Shown in pieces: positions 32,741 through 43,019 of a stretch of DNA of 64,000 nucleotides (positions within the stretch are counted from its first letter, which is position 1; the number at the start of each line of letters is the position of its first letter). Both the position numbers and the translations under genes were made by a program. The notes below the pieces were generated by a model that searched no databases, was not told the DNA's origin, and saw nothing but the letters and a program-made list of their open reading frames with translations. Source of the stretch: Pedobacter xixiisoli (GTDB taxonomy: Bacteria; Bacteroidota; Bacteroidia; Sphingobacteriales; Sphingobacteriaceae); the NCBI RefSeq assembly GCF_900215335.1, contig NZ_OCMT01000004.1:310001-374000 (forward strand), read 5' to 3'.

Positions 32741-33751
32741 ATGAAGAAGCTTCTTTCTAACCTTTTAATTCTGGCAACAAGTGCAGTAGTTTATAGCTGC
32801 AGCAAATCAGAAACAGGAGATTACCATCCTAAGCAAATTATACAGCCTGTAGATTCTACAGCTATAACTGCATTATCATCAGACTGGATGAAAGCCGTTC
32901 ATTTGATGAAAGATTTCCCGACAGGTGTTCAGGTTTATCTTAACAAGAAGCCTATTAACAACAAAACTACGGTTATGTATGCGGTTGTATTTGATCCAAA
33001 ATTAATTGAGCTAAAACCTGTTGCATCATCTACCAACAAAAAGGTAAGTGACTTTTATAATGAAGAAATTTCTAAAAAATTCGCTTGTATCAATGCTGGC
33101 TTCTTCGGGCCTAATGCATCTTACAGCTTAAGCATGTTCAATGGTACAGTTAGTGCCATCAATATTAAATCGCTGACCAGAAAATATAATGGCAATGATG
33201 CAACTTATTATCCTACTCGGGCCGCTTTTGGACTAAAGACTGACAACACTGCCGACGTAACCTGGGTTTATCACGTAGGTAGCGGAAACGGAACGATATA
33301 CAGTTATCCTGCACCTTCACCAAATATTTTGAACAGTGCGCCACAGGCATTACCTAGCGCTACATTTCCTGCTGGAGGAACCATATGGGATGCCACTACA
33401 GCAATTGGCGGTTCGCCCATGTTAATCAAGAATAACAACATCAATATTTCTGACGACGCAGAGCTTATTGTGATAGACAACAACAGTTCTAGAGCAAGGT
33501 CGGCAATTGGCTATACCGCAAATAAAAAAGTAATTATGCTTGCTGTGGAAGGAAATAACACGAGCGGTGGCACTGGCTTAACACTAGCAGAATTAGCTCA
33601 AGTAATGAAAGATATGGGTTGCGTTGGCGCAATTAACTTAGACGGTGGCGGTTCTACGGCATTATATGTTAATGGTGCGCACACGGTGAAACCTTCAGAT
33701 GCAGCAGGAGAAAGACCTGTAATTACTGCACTGATTTTGAAAAGCAAATAA
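32741..33751 (+). CDS. Phosphodiester glycosidase lipoprotein, NAGPA-like (336 aa)
   Basis: A lipobox (VVYSC, Cys20) precedes a NAGPA-type domain, the fold of the mammalian uncovering enzyme that removes GlcNAc from a phosphodiester. Family features include FACINAGFFGP, AIGGSPMLI, RARSAIGYTANKKVIMLAVEG and NLDGGGSTALYVNG with the conserved Asp-Gly-Gly-Gly. It suggests a substrate with sugar-phosphodiester links, such as a capsular or teichoic-type polymer. It starts the second plus-strand operon of the locus; the FAD oxidoreductase gene follows 6 nt later. Confidence 0.88.
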   Translation: MKKLLSNLLILATSAVVYSCSKSETGDYHPKQIIQPVDSTAITALSSDWMKAVHLMKDFPTGVQVYLNKKPINNKTTVMYAVVFDPKLIELKPVASSTNKKVSDFYNEEISKKFACINAGFFGPNASYSLSMFNGTVSAINIKSLTRKYNGNDATYYPTRAAFGLKTDNTADVTWVYHVGSGNGTIYSYPAPSPNILNSAPQALPSATFPAGGTIWDATTAIGGSPMLIKNNNINISDDAELIVIDNNSSRARSAIGYTANKKVIMLAVEGNNTSGGTGLTLAELAQVMKDMGCVGAINLDGGGSTALYVNGAHTVKPSDAAGERPVITALILKSK

Positions 33752-33757
33752 CCAAGT

Positions 33758-35611
33758 ATGAATATAAAATTTACCAAAATTCTTGTTTTTAGTGCATTAC
33801 TAACCTGTTATCAGGCGGTAGCGCAAGTAAAAACAGATGTATTAATTATTGGAGGAGGTGCCAGCGGAACAACGGCTGCCATCCAATCTGCACGAATGGG
33901 AGTAAAAGTATTGGTGGTAGAAGAAACCGAATGGTTGGGCGGTATGCTAACTTCGGCTGGTGTTTCTGCCATTGACGGCAACCACAATATGCCTTCGGGT
34001 TTGTGGGGCGAATTTAGACAACACCTTTACGATTACTACGGAGGACCTAAAGCCGTTGAAACTGGCTGGGTAAGCAACACGCTTTTCGAACCTTCTTTCG
34101 GTAACAAAACATTAAAAACAATGGCTCAAAATCCAAACCTTAACGTTTGGTATAGAAGCACATTAACCAACATTGCAAAAGAGGGCAAAACTTGGAAAGC
34201 GGAAATCAGCAGTAAAGGCAAAAAACAAAGTGTAGAAGCTAAAATTGTAATTGATGCTACCGAGCTAGGAGATGTTATGGGAAAACTGAAAGTTCCTTAT
34301 CGTATAGGAATGGATAGTCGTTATGATACAGGAGAAAGTTTTGCACCAGAAAAAGCAAACAACATCATTCAAGATTTAACTTATGTAGTGGTTTTAAAGG
34401 ATTTCGGTGCTAAAGCAAACAAGACCATCAAAAAACCAGTTGGATATGATCCAAGCGAATTTGATTGCTGCTGCGATGTTCAAGACCCGGCTTCGCATGA
34501 CAATACGCCCAAAATAGACTGCAGCCAGATGATTACCTACGGCAAATTGCCAAACGGCAAATACATGATTAACTGGCCAAAATGTGGTAACGATATTTAC
34601 ATGAATATCATTGAAATGACTGATGCAGAACGCAAAAAATCCTTAGAAAAGGCAAAGCTACATAGCTTACGTTTCATCTATCATTTACAAACCAAACTGG
34701 GTTTCAAAAACTTAGGCATAGCCGATGATGAATTCCCGACTGCAGACCGTTTACCGATGATTGCTTACCATAGAGAATCTCGTCGTTTAGATGGAAAAGT
34801 AACTTTGACCTTAAATGATGTAACTTCTCCTTACGGTCAGAAAACAGCACTTTATAGAACAGGTATTGCTGTAGGAGATTATACTATAGACCACCATCAC
34901 CTTAAAAACCCCGATGCACCACAAATTGAGTTTGTGAAAATTAAAGTGCCTTCTTACAACATCCCTTTGGGAGCTTTGGTACCTAAAAATGCAGAAGGTT
35001 TAATTATTGCTGAAAAGAGCATTAGTGTAACCAACATCGTTGCTGGTGCTAGTCGTTTGCAGCCTGTGGTTTTAGGCATTGGACAAGCAGCAGGAGCGTT
35101 AGCAGCCACTGCTGTATTAAGCGACACCGACCCATCAAACATTAATATTAGAGCGGTACAAAACGCCTTATTAGAAAGCAACGCTTATTTAATGCCTTTT
35201 ATTGATGTTAAACCAGCCGATGCTTCTTTCAAAGTAATCCAAAGAATAGGAGCCACAGGTATTTTAAAAGGAACCGGTTTATCATACAAATGGGCAAACC
35301 AAACCTGGTTCTATCCAGAGCTTCCTGTTAGCGAATGGGATTTGGTAAATGGATTAAAGTCATTTTATCCTGCATTTGCAGAATTACATCCATCAGGAAA
35401 TTTGGTTAATGTAGGCTTTATGTCTGCCGCAATCAAAGCTATTGGACAAAAAGAGGTAAGCGCAACGCAAATCACCGACTTTTTAAAGCAACAGAACTTT
35501 ACAGGCTTAACACCAGAAAGCACATTGAACAGAAGAATGGTAGCTCATGCATTAGACCATTTTCTAAATCCATTTAAAGCGGAGATAGATTTTACCGGAA
35601 AAACAAAGTAA
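33758..35611 (+). CDS. Secreted FAD-dependent oxidoreductase (PF12831-like, 617 aa)
   Basis: A signal peptide (to about residue 22) is followed by a Rossmann motif VLIIGGGASGTTAAIQSA and VEETEWLGGML, typical of FAD_oxidored proteins found in glycan loci. A Cys-rich insertion (FDCCCDVQDP, IDCSQ) lies about residues 230-255. SRLQPVVLGIGQAAGALAA near the C-terminal side of the domain completes the flavin site. The substrate is unknown; oxidation of a sugar unit in the periplasm is plausible. It precedes susC by 31 nt. Confidence 0.85.
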   Translation: MNIKFTKILVFSALLTCYQAVAQVKTDVLIIGGGASGTTAAIQSARMGVKVLVVEETEWLGGMLTSAGVSAIDGNHNMPSGLWGEFRQHLYDYYGGPKAVETGWVSNTLFEPSFGNKTLKTMAQNPNLNVWYRSTLTNIAKEGKTWKAEISSKGKKQSVEAKIVIDATELGDVMGKLKVPYRIGMDSRYDTGESFAPEKANNIIQDLTYVVVLKDFGAKANKTIKKPVGYDPSEFDCCCDVQDPASHDNTPKIDCSQMITYGKLPNGKYMINWPKCGNDIYMNIIEMTDAERKKSLEKAKLHSLRFIYHLQTKLGFKNLGIADDEFPTADRLPMIAYHRESRRLDGKVTLTLNDVTSPYGQKTALYRTGIAVGDYTIDHHHLKNPDAPQIEFVKIKVPSYNIPLGALVPKNAEGLIIAEKSISVTNIVAGASRLQPVVLGIGQAAGALAATAVLSDTDPSNINIRAVQNALLESNAYLMPFIDVKPADASFKVIQRIGATGILKGTGLSYKWANQTWFYPELPVSEWDLVNGLKSFYPAFAELHPSGNLVNVGFMSAAIKAIGQKEVSATQITDFLKQQNFTGLTPESTLNRRMVAHALDHFLNPFKAEIDFTGKTK

Positions 35612-35642
35612 TCAACAACCTAACAATAAATATTTATTAACC

Positions 35643-38600
35643 ATGAAGAAACGATTTTCAATTAGAAAAGGCAGATTTCTCGCTTTGCTAGCTTTATTGC
35701 TGCTCACTTTTTCTGCTTCGGTAATGGCGCAGACCAAAGTAAGCGGAACAGTAAAGGATGACCAAAACGATATTCTTACCGGCGTGAGTGTATTGGTGAA
35801 AGGCACTAAGTTAAGTACCACAACCAATCAGGAGGGTAATTTCCAAATCACCTTACCTGCAGGCTCAAACACTTTAATATTTAGCTACCTAGGCTACGAA
35901 ACAAAAGAAACCGCAGTTAGTGGAAATGTAATAAATGTAACGTTAAAATCGAGCGTATCTACCCTTAACGATGTAGTGGTGATTGGTTACGGTACCACTA
36001 CCAGAAAAGATCTCACCGGTTCGGTGGGTAGTGTAAGTATCTCTGATTTGCAAAAAGCCCCAGTAAAATCATTCGATGAAGCTTTGGCTGGTCGTGTAGC
36101 GGGTGTGCAGGTAACCTCCAGCGAAGGACAACCTGGATCCAGCATCAACATTACCATCCGTGGTAATAACTCGGTTACGCAAAATAACTACCCATTGGTT
36201 GTAATTGATGGAATTATTTTCGAAGACCCGAACAACCTTTCTGTTAACCCGTTAAACACTATTGATCCCAACGATATCGAGTCGATTGACATTTTGAAAG
36301 ACGCATCTTCTACCGCTATTTATGGAGCAAGGGGTTCTAATGGTGTAATCATGGTAACCACTAAAAGAGGTAAAGAAGGCATCCCAACTATTTCATATAA
36401 TGGCTATTATGGCTTACAAGAAAACACAAAGAGAGTACAGAGTTTATCGCCTTATGAGTTTGTGAAACTACAGAACGAAATAGACCCGGTAAGAACGAAA
36501 AATCTATATTTCGCAAACAACATGACCCTGGACAGTTACGCTGGCCTAAAAGGTATTAACTGGGAAAATGAAGTAACACGTGTGGCTCCAATGCAAAACC
36601 ATTACTTAAACTTAAGCGGCGGAACTAAAAAAACTAAATACAATGCCTCTTTATCTTATACTGGTCAAGACGGTATTTTGTTAAACTCGGGTTTTAATCG
36701 CCTACAAGGAAAATTTGCATTAGACCAAGAAGTTTCAGACAGATTAAAAGTAGGGATAACGGCTACCTATTCGGGGGTAAAGAATTATGGTAGCCCTACC
36801 TCTACTGGTAGTTTTACAAACGAATCCAATTTACTGTTCAGCGTTTGGGCATTTAGACCATTGGCGGTAAATCCAGCTATCAATTTATTGGACTTAGCTA
36901 ATGACCCAGAGGTTGAACAAGCAAGCAATTTTACCTTCAACCCGGTTTTAACCGTTAAAAATGAATTGCGAGAAAACTATGGTGAAAACTTAGCCGCTAG
37001 CGGATTTGCAGAATATCAAATTACCAAAGATCTTAAGTTTAAAACCGTAGCAAGTATCAATAGAGGCTCAAGAGTATACGACGTTTTCAATGGCTCAATG
37101 TCTAGAAGTGGTATTGCTGGAAATTATTTAGTTAACGGTAGCAAAACCTATCTTAACTCTAATACCTGGCAAAGTTACAATACCTTAAATTACGCAAAGC
37201 GACTAAACAAAGACCATTACTTTGATGTAATGGGCGGCTTTACGATAGAAGAAAACAAAAGTAATTCTTTTGGTGCTGCAGCTGCATTGTTGCCAAATGA
37301 GAGCTTGGGTTTAAGCGGTCTTGACGAAGGTAATCCATTAAATATTACTTCGGTAACATCAAAATCTACGATGGCAAGTTTTATTGCTAGGGCAAATTAT
37401 AAATTGTTTGACCGTTTCCTATTTACAGGTTCACTTAGGGCAGATGGAAGTTCTCGCTTTTTAGGTGATAACAAATGGGCTTACTTTCCATCGGCAGCAG
37501 TAGCTTGGCAATTAAACAACGAACAGTTTGTGAAGAATATCAGAGCTATCTCTAATGCCAAACTACGTGTATCTTACGGTGCTACTGGTAATAATGGCGT
37601 AGGTAACTTTGCTGCACATCCGGCACTTAGCTTTGCCAACCCAGACGGAACTTATACCATCAACAACTTCCCGAGCTATACTTTTGGAGGATCAGATAGT
37701 AAAGGTTTAATGTATTCTTCGTTAGGAAATGCTGAACTAAAATGGGAAGCTACCAAACAAATGGACATTGGTTTAGAACTAGGCTTCTTTAAACAACGAT
37801 TAACTGCTGAGATAGATGTTTATAAGAAAACCACCGACGATTTATTGCTAAATGCTCCTATGTCCCCTAGTTCGGGCTACAATAGAGTATTCAAAAACAT
37901 CGGAAAGGTTCAAAATCAAGGCTTAGAGATTACCTTAGGCGGTACGCCAATTCAAACCAAAGACTTTACCTGGACCAGTTCATTTAATATCGCGTTTAAC
38001 CGCAACAAAGTATTGGAATTAACAGATAACCAACTTTACATGTTAACTTCACAAGGGTGGGGCGATGATTGGAAAAACATTCCTGGCTATGTTGCCAAAT
38101 TGAATGAACCAATTGCACAGTTTTATGGCTTAATCTACGCTGGAACTTACAAATACGAAGATTTCGACTTATTAGGTGGAGTTTACACTTTGAAAAACAA
38201 CGTTCCTTCTAACGGTGGCTCTAGAGCTAATGTGAAACCTGGAGATGTAAAATATGTGGATTTAGACGGAGATGGACAAATCACAGAAATCGACAAAACC
38301 GTTATCGGAAATCCAAACCCAGTTCATGTAGGTGGTTTTTCTAACAACTTTAGCTATAAAGGATTTGATTTAGGAATTTTCTTACAATGGTCGTATGGTA
38401 ATGATATCATCAATGCCAACCGCATCATGTTCGAATCTTCTTACAAATACGGATACAATCAGTATGCCACTTACACAGATAGATGGTCGGCAGAAAACCC
38501 TACTTCTGATATGCCAGGTGTTGCAGCGGGAAGAGGTTCTTCTTTAAAATCTTATTCTACCCGTGTCATAGAAGATGGTTCTTTCTTGAGGTTAAAAACG

Positions 38601-38822
38601 GTTTCTTTAGGCTATACACTGCCTTCTGGATGGTTACAAAAATCAAGAGTCTTCAAAACTGGGCGAGTATATGTATCGGCACAAAACCTATACACTTGGA
38701 CTAACTATTCTGGCTACGACCCAGAGGTATCTGTTAGAAATAGTGCCTTAACCCCAGGTTTCGACTACTCTGCGTACCCGAGAGCAAGAACGATCACCTT
38801 TGGTATCAACACAACTTTTTAA
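35643..38822 (+). CDS. SusC/RagA-family TonB-dependent glycan importer (1059 aa)
   Basis: An outer-membrane beta-barrel pumps oligosaccharides inward using TonB energy. It has a signal peptide (1-29), a CarboxypepD_reg-like domain (about 32-105), the SusC box LNDVVVIGYGTTTRKDLTGS, the plug (AGVQVTSSEGQPGSSI, DASSTAIYGARGSNGVIMVTTK), and a barrel ending in an aromatic-terminated strand (ITFGINTTF). Length is standard. The cognate SusD gene follows 21 nt later. Confidence 0.95.
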   Translation: MKKRFSIRKGRFLALLALLLLTFSASVMAQTKVSGTVKDDQNDILTGVSVLVKGTKLSTTTNQEGNFQITLPAGSNTLIFSYLGYETKETAVSGNVINVTLKSSVSTLNDVVVIGYGTTTRKDLTGSVGSVSISDLQKAPVKSFDEALAGRVAGVQVTSSEGQPGSSINITIRGNNSVTQNNYPLVVIDGIIFEDPNNLSVNPLNTIDPNDIESIDILKDASSTAIYGARGSNGVIMVTTKRGKEGIPTISYNGYYGLQENTKRVQSLSPYEFVKLQNEIDPVRTKNLYFANNMTLDSYAGLKGINWENEVTRVAPMQNHYLNLSGGTKKTKYNASLSYTGQDGILLNSGFNRLQGKFALDQEVSDRLKVGITATYSGVKNYGSPTSTGSFTNESNLLFSVWAFRPLAVNPAINLLDLANDPEVEQASNFTFNPVLTVKNELRENYGENLAASGFAEYQITKDLKFKTVASINRGSRVYDVFNGSMSRSGIAGNYLVNGSKTYLNSNTWQSYNTLNYAKRLNKDHYFDVMGGFTIEENKSNSFGAAAALLPNESLGLSGLDEGNPLNITSVTSKSTMASFIARANYKLFDRFLFTGSLRADGSSRFLGDNKWAYFPSAAVAWQLNNEQFVKNIRAISNAKLRVSYGATGNNGVGNFAAHPALSFANPDGTYTINNFPSYTFGGSDSKGLMYSSLGNAELKWEATKQMDIGLELGFFKQRLTAEIDVYKKTTDDLLLNAPMSPSSGYNRVFKNIGKVQNQGLEITLGGTPIQTKDFTWTSSFNIAFNRNKVLELTDNQLYMLTSQGWGDDWKNIPGYVAKLNEPIAQFYGLIYAGTYKYEDFDLLGGVYTLKNNVPSNGGSRANVKPGDVKYVDLDGDGQITEIDKTVIGNPNPVHVGGFSNNFSYKGFDLGIFLQWSYGNDIINANRIMFESSYKYGYNQYATYTDRWSAENPTSDMPGVAAGRGSSLKSYSTRVIEDGSFLRLKTVSLGYTLPSGWLQKSRVFKTGRVYVSAQNLYTWTNYSGYDPEVSVRNSALTPGFDYSAYPRARTITFGINTTF

Positions 38823-38843
38823 TCATTATTTAAATATAAAAAG

Positions 38844-40664
38844 ATGATGAAACGTATTTTAATTTTACTCTTTGTATCGGCATTTGCACTAGCTTCTTGT
38901 AAAAAGTTCCTAGATGTTAAACCTACCGATTCTTTAGCCCCTGCAAATTATTACAATACAGAGGCCGATATTAATGCCGCTTTAACCGGCGTTTACGATG
39001 TACTAGCCAAAACAGCTACTTACGGTAGGTACCTATATTTTGAAATGGATGTGGCCGATGATTCTTTTATCGCACTATCTTCATGGACACAAGATATTGG
39101 TTTGTACAACTACAATCCATCAGATACTAAATTAGGCGAAGCTTGGACAGCTTTCTATAATGGTATCAATAGAGCAAACATGCTTTTAGAAAATATCGAT
39201 AAAGCAAACATGGATCCTGTTAAGAAAAATGCAGCAAGAGGCGAGGCTTTGTTTTTGAGAGCATATTATCATTTTGTTTTAACTAGCAATTGGGGTAATG
39301 TGCCGTTGAGATTGGCTTCAACAAAATCGCCAAACGATACGCATTTCCCAAATTCGCCTTACAAAACCAACTATGCACAAATAGTTGCCGACATGGAGAC
39401 CGCGGCTGATTTGGTTAATCCAATCTCGAACTACAATCACGCTGGACGAGTGACCAAATCTGTAGTGTGGGGAATTTTAGCTCGTGTAAACTTGAAGATG
39501 GCTGGAGCGCCACTTAGAGATGCTTCTCGTTATGCTGAAGTAGTAAAATGGGCTGAAAAAGTGAAAACAGCTGGCCACAGTTTAAACCCTAGTTATTCGC
39601 AGGTATTCATTAATATGTGTCAAGATAAATACGACACCAGAGAATCTCTTTGGGAAGTTGAGTTTAACAGAAAAAATGGCACTCAAGAAGAAGATGGTTC
39701 CGTAGGTTCTATCAACGGCATTGGTGCTAACGCAAGTTTGGGCTTTAGCTACGGTGCTAAACACACTACAGATAGATACTATAAAAGCTTTAAAGATGGC
39801 GATTTGCGTAGAGATTGGAATATCAGCCCGTACTCGTATGATTCTGGCAACGGCAACGCAAGAGTTGGTTACGGACCTACACAGATTTACAACCGTTACG
39901 ATGCGAAATGGAGACGTGAATATGAAACCACAGCAGCAAAATTCAATGGTACAACAGCTATCAATTTCCCATTGCTAAGATATGCGGATGTTCTTTTGAT
40001 GTTAGCAGAAGCAGAAAATGAAATGAATGGCCCAACGGTAAAAGCGTTTGATGCCATCAATGAAGTACGTCGTCGTGCTTTTGGTAAAACCTTAACTAAT
40101 GCAGAGCTAGTGAAATCTGTTGCCGTTACAGCTGGTGGCAGTGGCTATACTATAATTCCTACAGTTACCTTAACTGGAGGCGGTGGAACTGGTGCCAAAG
40201 CAACTGCTACAATTGCTTCGGGCAGAGTTACTGCAGTATATGTTACTGATATGGGTACAGGTTATACATCTGCTCCAACGGTAACCTTTACTGGTGGATA
40301 TGCTACAAACGCACCCGTAGCAACTGGCGCTACTGCAACAGCAACATTAACCAACACACAAACGGCAAACAACGATTTAACTATTGCAAATACCACAGCT
40401 AAGGAAGATTTCCGTATTGCCGTTAGAAACGAAAGGTCTTGGGAGTTAGGTTATGAAGGTTTGAGAAGATTTGACCTTATTCGTTGGGGAGAGTTTTACT
40501 TAACCATGAAGAGTATAGCAAACGAGATTGCTGCTACGGCACCTGCAGCCTATACTTATGCCGCTAAATCTGGACAAAACGTCTCTGAAAAGGATACGCT
40601 TTTCGCAACGCCTGCTGCAGAAATTAGCTTAAACAAATTAATTGTTCCTAACAAGGGATGGTAA
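38844..40664 (+). CDS. SusD/RagB-family glycan-binding lipoprotein with repeat insert (606 aa)
   Basis: The lipoprotein (lipobox ALASC, Cys19) is the lid partner of SusC, with family motifs KFLDVKPTDSLAP, EALFLRAYYHFVLTSNWGNVPL and ERSWELGYEGLRRFDLIRWG. Unusually, an insert of about 80 residues (426-506) splits the C-terminal domain between INEVRRRAF and the ERSWEL region. It consists of two repeats of about 38 residues (GSGYTIIPTVTLTGG and GTGYTSAPTVTFTGG) followed by Ala- and Thr-rich sequence. This makes the protein longer than most SusDs. Confidence 0.93.
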   Translation: MMKRILILLFVSAFALASCKKFLDVKPTDSLAPANYYNTEADINAALTGVYDVLAKTATYGRYLYFEMDVADDSFIALSSWTQDIGLYNYNPSDTKLGEAWTAFYNGINRANMLLENIDKANMDPVKKNAARGEALFLRAYYHFVLTSNWGNVPLRLASTKSPNDTHFPNSPYKTNYAQIVADMETAADLVNPISNYNHAGRVTKSVVWGILARVNLKMAGAPLRDASRYAEVVKWAEKVKTAGHSLNPSYSQVFINMCQDKYDTRESLWEVEFNRKNGTQEEDGSVGSINGIGANASLGFSYGAKHTTDRYYKSFKDGDLRRDWNISPYSYDSGNGNARVGYGPTQIYNRYDAKWRREYETTAAKFNGTTAINFPLLRYADVLLMLAEAENEMNGPTVKAFDAINEVRRRAFGKTLTNAELVKSVAVTAGGSGYTIIPTVTLTGGGGTGAKATATIASGRVTAVYVTDMGTGYTSAPTVTFTGGYATNAPVATGATATATLTNTQTANNDLTIANTTAKEDFRIAVRNERSWELGYEGLRRFDLIRWGEFYLTMKSIANEIAATAPAAYTYAAKSGQNVSEKDTLFATPAAEISLNKLIVPNKGW

Positions 40665-40687
40665 TGATGAACTTTAAAAAAACGGTC

Positions 40688-41599
40688 ATGAATAAATTTA
40701 AATATATACTTGGCGCACTTTTAATTACTAGCGTTTATGCTTGTAAAAAAGATAATCCCGAAGAACTAACATTTAACGTAAGCACTTCTAAAGCAGAATA
40801 TAACGTTGCCGATTCTGTAGAATTTAATATCGAAGGTTACGCAGATGTAATTGGATTTTACTCAGGTGAATCAGGGAAAGAATACAGATTCAGAAATAGA
40901 TTAGAGGCAAATGATGCCAAAGTTTTCCTAGATATTTCTACTCAAGTATTAAACGCATCACAACGTAATAATTTATCCCTTTGGTATTCTACAGACTTTA
41001 CTAAAGTTTATACCCCAGAAGGTATCCAGAATTCAACCTGGACCGATATCACAAGCAGATTTACGTTAGCTCCCGATGGAGGTACTGCAGCAAGTGCTGT
41101 TGTGCCATCAGGCAAAATAGATATTACTGATTTAGTTGTATTGGGCAAGCCTATCTTTTTCGGTTTCAAATATGTAGCACAAAATAGCCCTACGGCAGGT
41201 ACTGGCGGTAGAACATGGAGAGTGCCAGTATTTAATTTAACTAGCGAATTTCCTGGGGGGACTTCTTCTTTGGCCAATGTAACAGATGCACTGTGGACAG
41301 CTGTCGATGTAAAAAACCCTGCAAATAAGTGGATAATTCAGGCAACAACTCCATTTTTATATTTTGCGCCCAATAGTACTTTAACAGAATCTGAAGATTG
41401 GGCAATTACAAGAGATATCTTTACCAACAAGGTTAATCCAGACAAAGGCGTAGGTATTAAAGCTTACATAGATAAGATTAAAAACTACAAATACAAGTTC
41501 AGTACACCGGGAACTTATACCGTAACTTTTGTAGGTAAAAATGGCTTAAACGGAAACGTAAAAGAGGTAGTAAGAGAGCTGACTGTTACCGTTAAATAA
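40688..41599 (+). CDS. DUF5017 surface lipoprotein (303 aa)
   Basis: The type II signal peptide MNKFKYILGALLITSVYAC starts at 40688. Two earlier ATGs at 40664 and 40667 overlap or abut the SusD stop and would only add residues ahead of it. The body (FNVSTSKAEYNVADSVEFNI, DVIGFYSGESGKEYRFRNR) matches DUF5017, which is found directly downstream of SusD genes. These proteins are thought to be surface glycan-binding proteins, but the ligand here is unknown. Confidence 0.8.
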   Translation: MNKFKYILGALLITSVYACKKDNPEELTFNVSTSKAEYNVADSVEFNIEGYADVIGFYSGESGKEYRFRNRLEANDAKVFLDISTQVLNASQRNNLSLWYSTDFTKVYTPEGIQNSTWTDITSRFTLAPDGGTAASAVVPSGKIDITDLVVLGKPIFFGFKYVAQNSPTAGTGGRTWRVPVFNLTSEFPGGTSSLANVTDALWTAVDVKNPANKWIIQATTPFLYFAPNSTLTESEDWAITRDIFTNKVNPDKGVGIKAYIDKIKNYKYKFSTPGTYTVTFVGKNGLNGNVKEVVRELTVTVK

Positions 41600-41615
41600 G
41601 CGTTTGATTTAGCAC

Positions 41616-43001
41616 ATGAACAAACGTTTAAATAGTCTCGATGCTTTTAGAGGGCTTGCCATACTTTGTATGGTGCTCTCTAGCAGCATTGCTTTTGGTG
41701 AAATGATGCCCGCCTGGATGTTTCATGCACAAACTCCACCACCAACGCATGCTTTCAATCCAAGCTTGCCAGGCATTACATGGGTAGATTTGGTGTTTCC
41801 ATTTTTCTTATTTTCTATGGGGGCGGCAATTCCTTTGGCTTTGCATAAAAAAGCCGAAGCAGAACCATTCCACAAAATATTTGTACAGCTGTTTACCAGA
41901 TTAATATTACTAGTGTTCTTCGCTATCTTTACTTTCCATGCCAGGGCTTGGATAATGGAAAAAACACCAAGCACCTTAACACATTTGATTTCAATTGCGG
42001 CATTTGCCAGTCTTTTCCTCATTTACGGTAGCTGGAATTCATTCGTAAACACTAAAATTGCCATCGCCTTAAAAGTTATTGGCATTGCTATAGCAGTTGC
42101 TTTTTTAGGTTACTATTCTTTTGCCTACGGCGATTTCAGCTTGGCTAAAAGCGATATCATCATTATTGTCTTAGCTAACATGGCTTTCTTTGGTGGTCTG
42201 ATTTGGTATTTCACTCGTAAACAACCTCTTTGGCGAATTGCAATTTTACCCTTTGTAATGGCGGTATTTCTAGCATCCAAAGAAGATGGCAGCATCAATG
42301 AATTGATTTTTAACGCCACTCCCGCCAACTGGTTTTACAAGTTCTACTACCTTAAATATTTGTTCATTATTATTCCGGGCACCTTTGCTGGCGAATGGTT
42401 TATTAAGGAAGGAAAAAACGAAAATCCAGAAACCGCTCCTAAAAAAGTATTAGCTCTTATTGCCCTAATTGCTATGGTTTTAGTTTTTGTAAATCTCTGG
42501 GGATTATTTACCAGAACTTTAGAAATCAATCTTCTACTTAACATTTTAGGTTGCGCATGTTTATTACTTCTTGCCAGGGATGTAAAGCACAGCGAATTAA
42601 TTAACAAAATGATTACCGCCGGGACATATCTGCTTTTGTTAGGGCTATTTTTCGAAGCTTACGAAGGCGGAATCAAGAAAGATTTCTCTACTTACAGTTA
42701 TTACTTTGTTTGTTCTGGATTATCATTTCTAACCTTATTAGCTTTCAGCTTATTGGAGAAGTTAGGTTATCTAAAATCGATGACCACCTTTTTGGCAGCC
42801 AATGGTAAAAACCCAATGATTGCCTATACCGCAGGAAACTTGTTACTCATCCCATTATTAAAAATTACTACGCTCTCTACATTTTTAGATACAATGAACA
42901 CCAGTGCCTTCATCGGCTTTGCCCGAGGTGTTATATTTACAGGTATTGTTGCCTTAATTACCGTTCTATTCACACGCCTCAAATTCTTCTGGAAAACCTA
43001 A
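41616..43001 (+). CDS. DUF5009 membrane protein, heparan-alpha-glucosaminide acetyltransferase-like (461 aa)
   Basis: About eleven membrane helices are present, with the conserved start RLNSLDAFRGLAILCMVL and WVDLVFPFFLFSMGAAIPL, characteristic of DUF5009 and its relatives HGSNAT and YeiB-type proteins. The family is proposed to transfer acetyl groups across the inner membrane to glucosamine ends. This fits a GlcNAc-centred locus: it could re-acetylate or modify GlcN residues in the periplasm. It follows the DUF5017 gene by 16 nt. Confidence 0.85.
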   Translation: MNKRLNSLDAFRGLAILCMVLSSSIAFGEMMPAWMFHAQTPPPTHAFNPSLPGITWVDLVFPFFLFSMGAAIPLALHKKAEAEPFHKIFVQLFTRLILLVFFAIFTFHARAWIMEKTPSTLTHLISIAAFASLFLIYGSWNSFVNTKIAIALKVIGIAIAVAFLGYYSFAYGDFSLAKSDIIIIVLANMAFFGGLIWYFTRKQPLWRIAILPFVMAVFLASKEDGSINELIFNATPANWFYKFYYLKYLFIIIPGTFAGEWFIKEGKNENPETAPKKVLALIALIAMVLVFVNLWGLFTRTLEINLLLNILGCACLLLLARDVKHSELINKMITAGTYLLLLGLFFEAYEGGIKKDFSTYSYYFVCSGLSFLTLLAFSLLEKLGYLKSMTTFLAANGKNPMIAYTAGNLLLIPLLKITTLSTFLDTMNTSAFIGFARGVIFTGIVALITVLFTRLKFFWKT

Positions 43002-43019
43002 CCCATCAATATACACACC

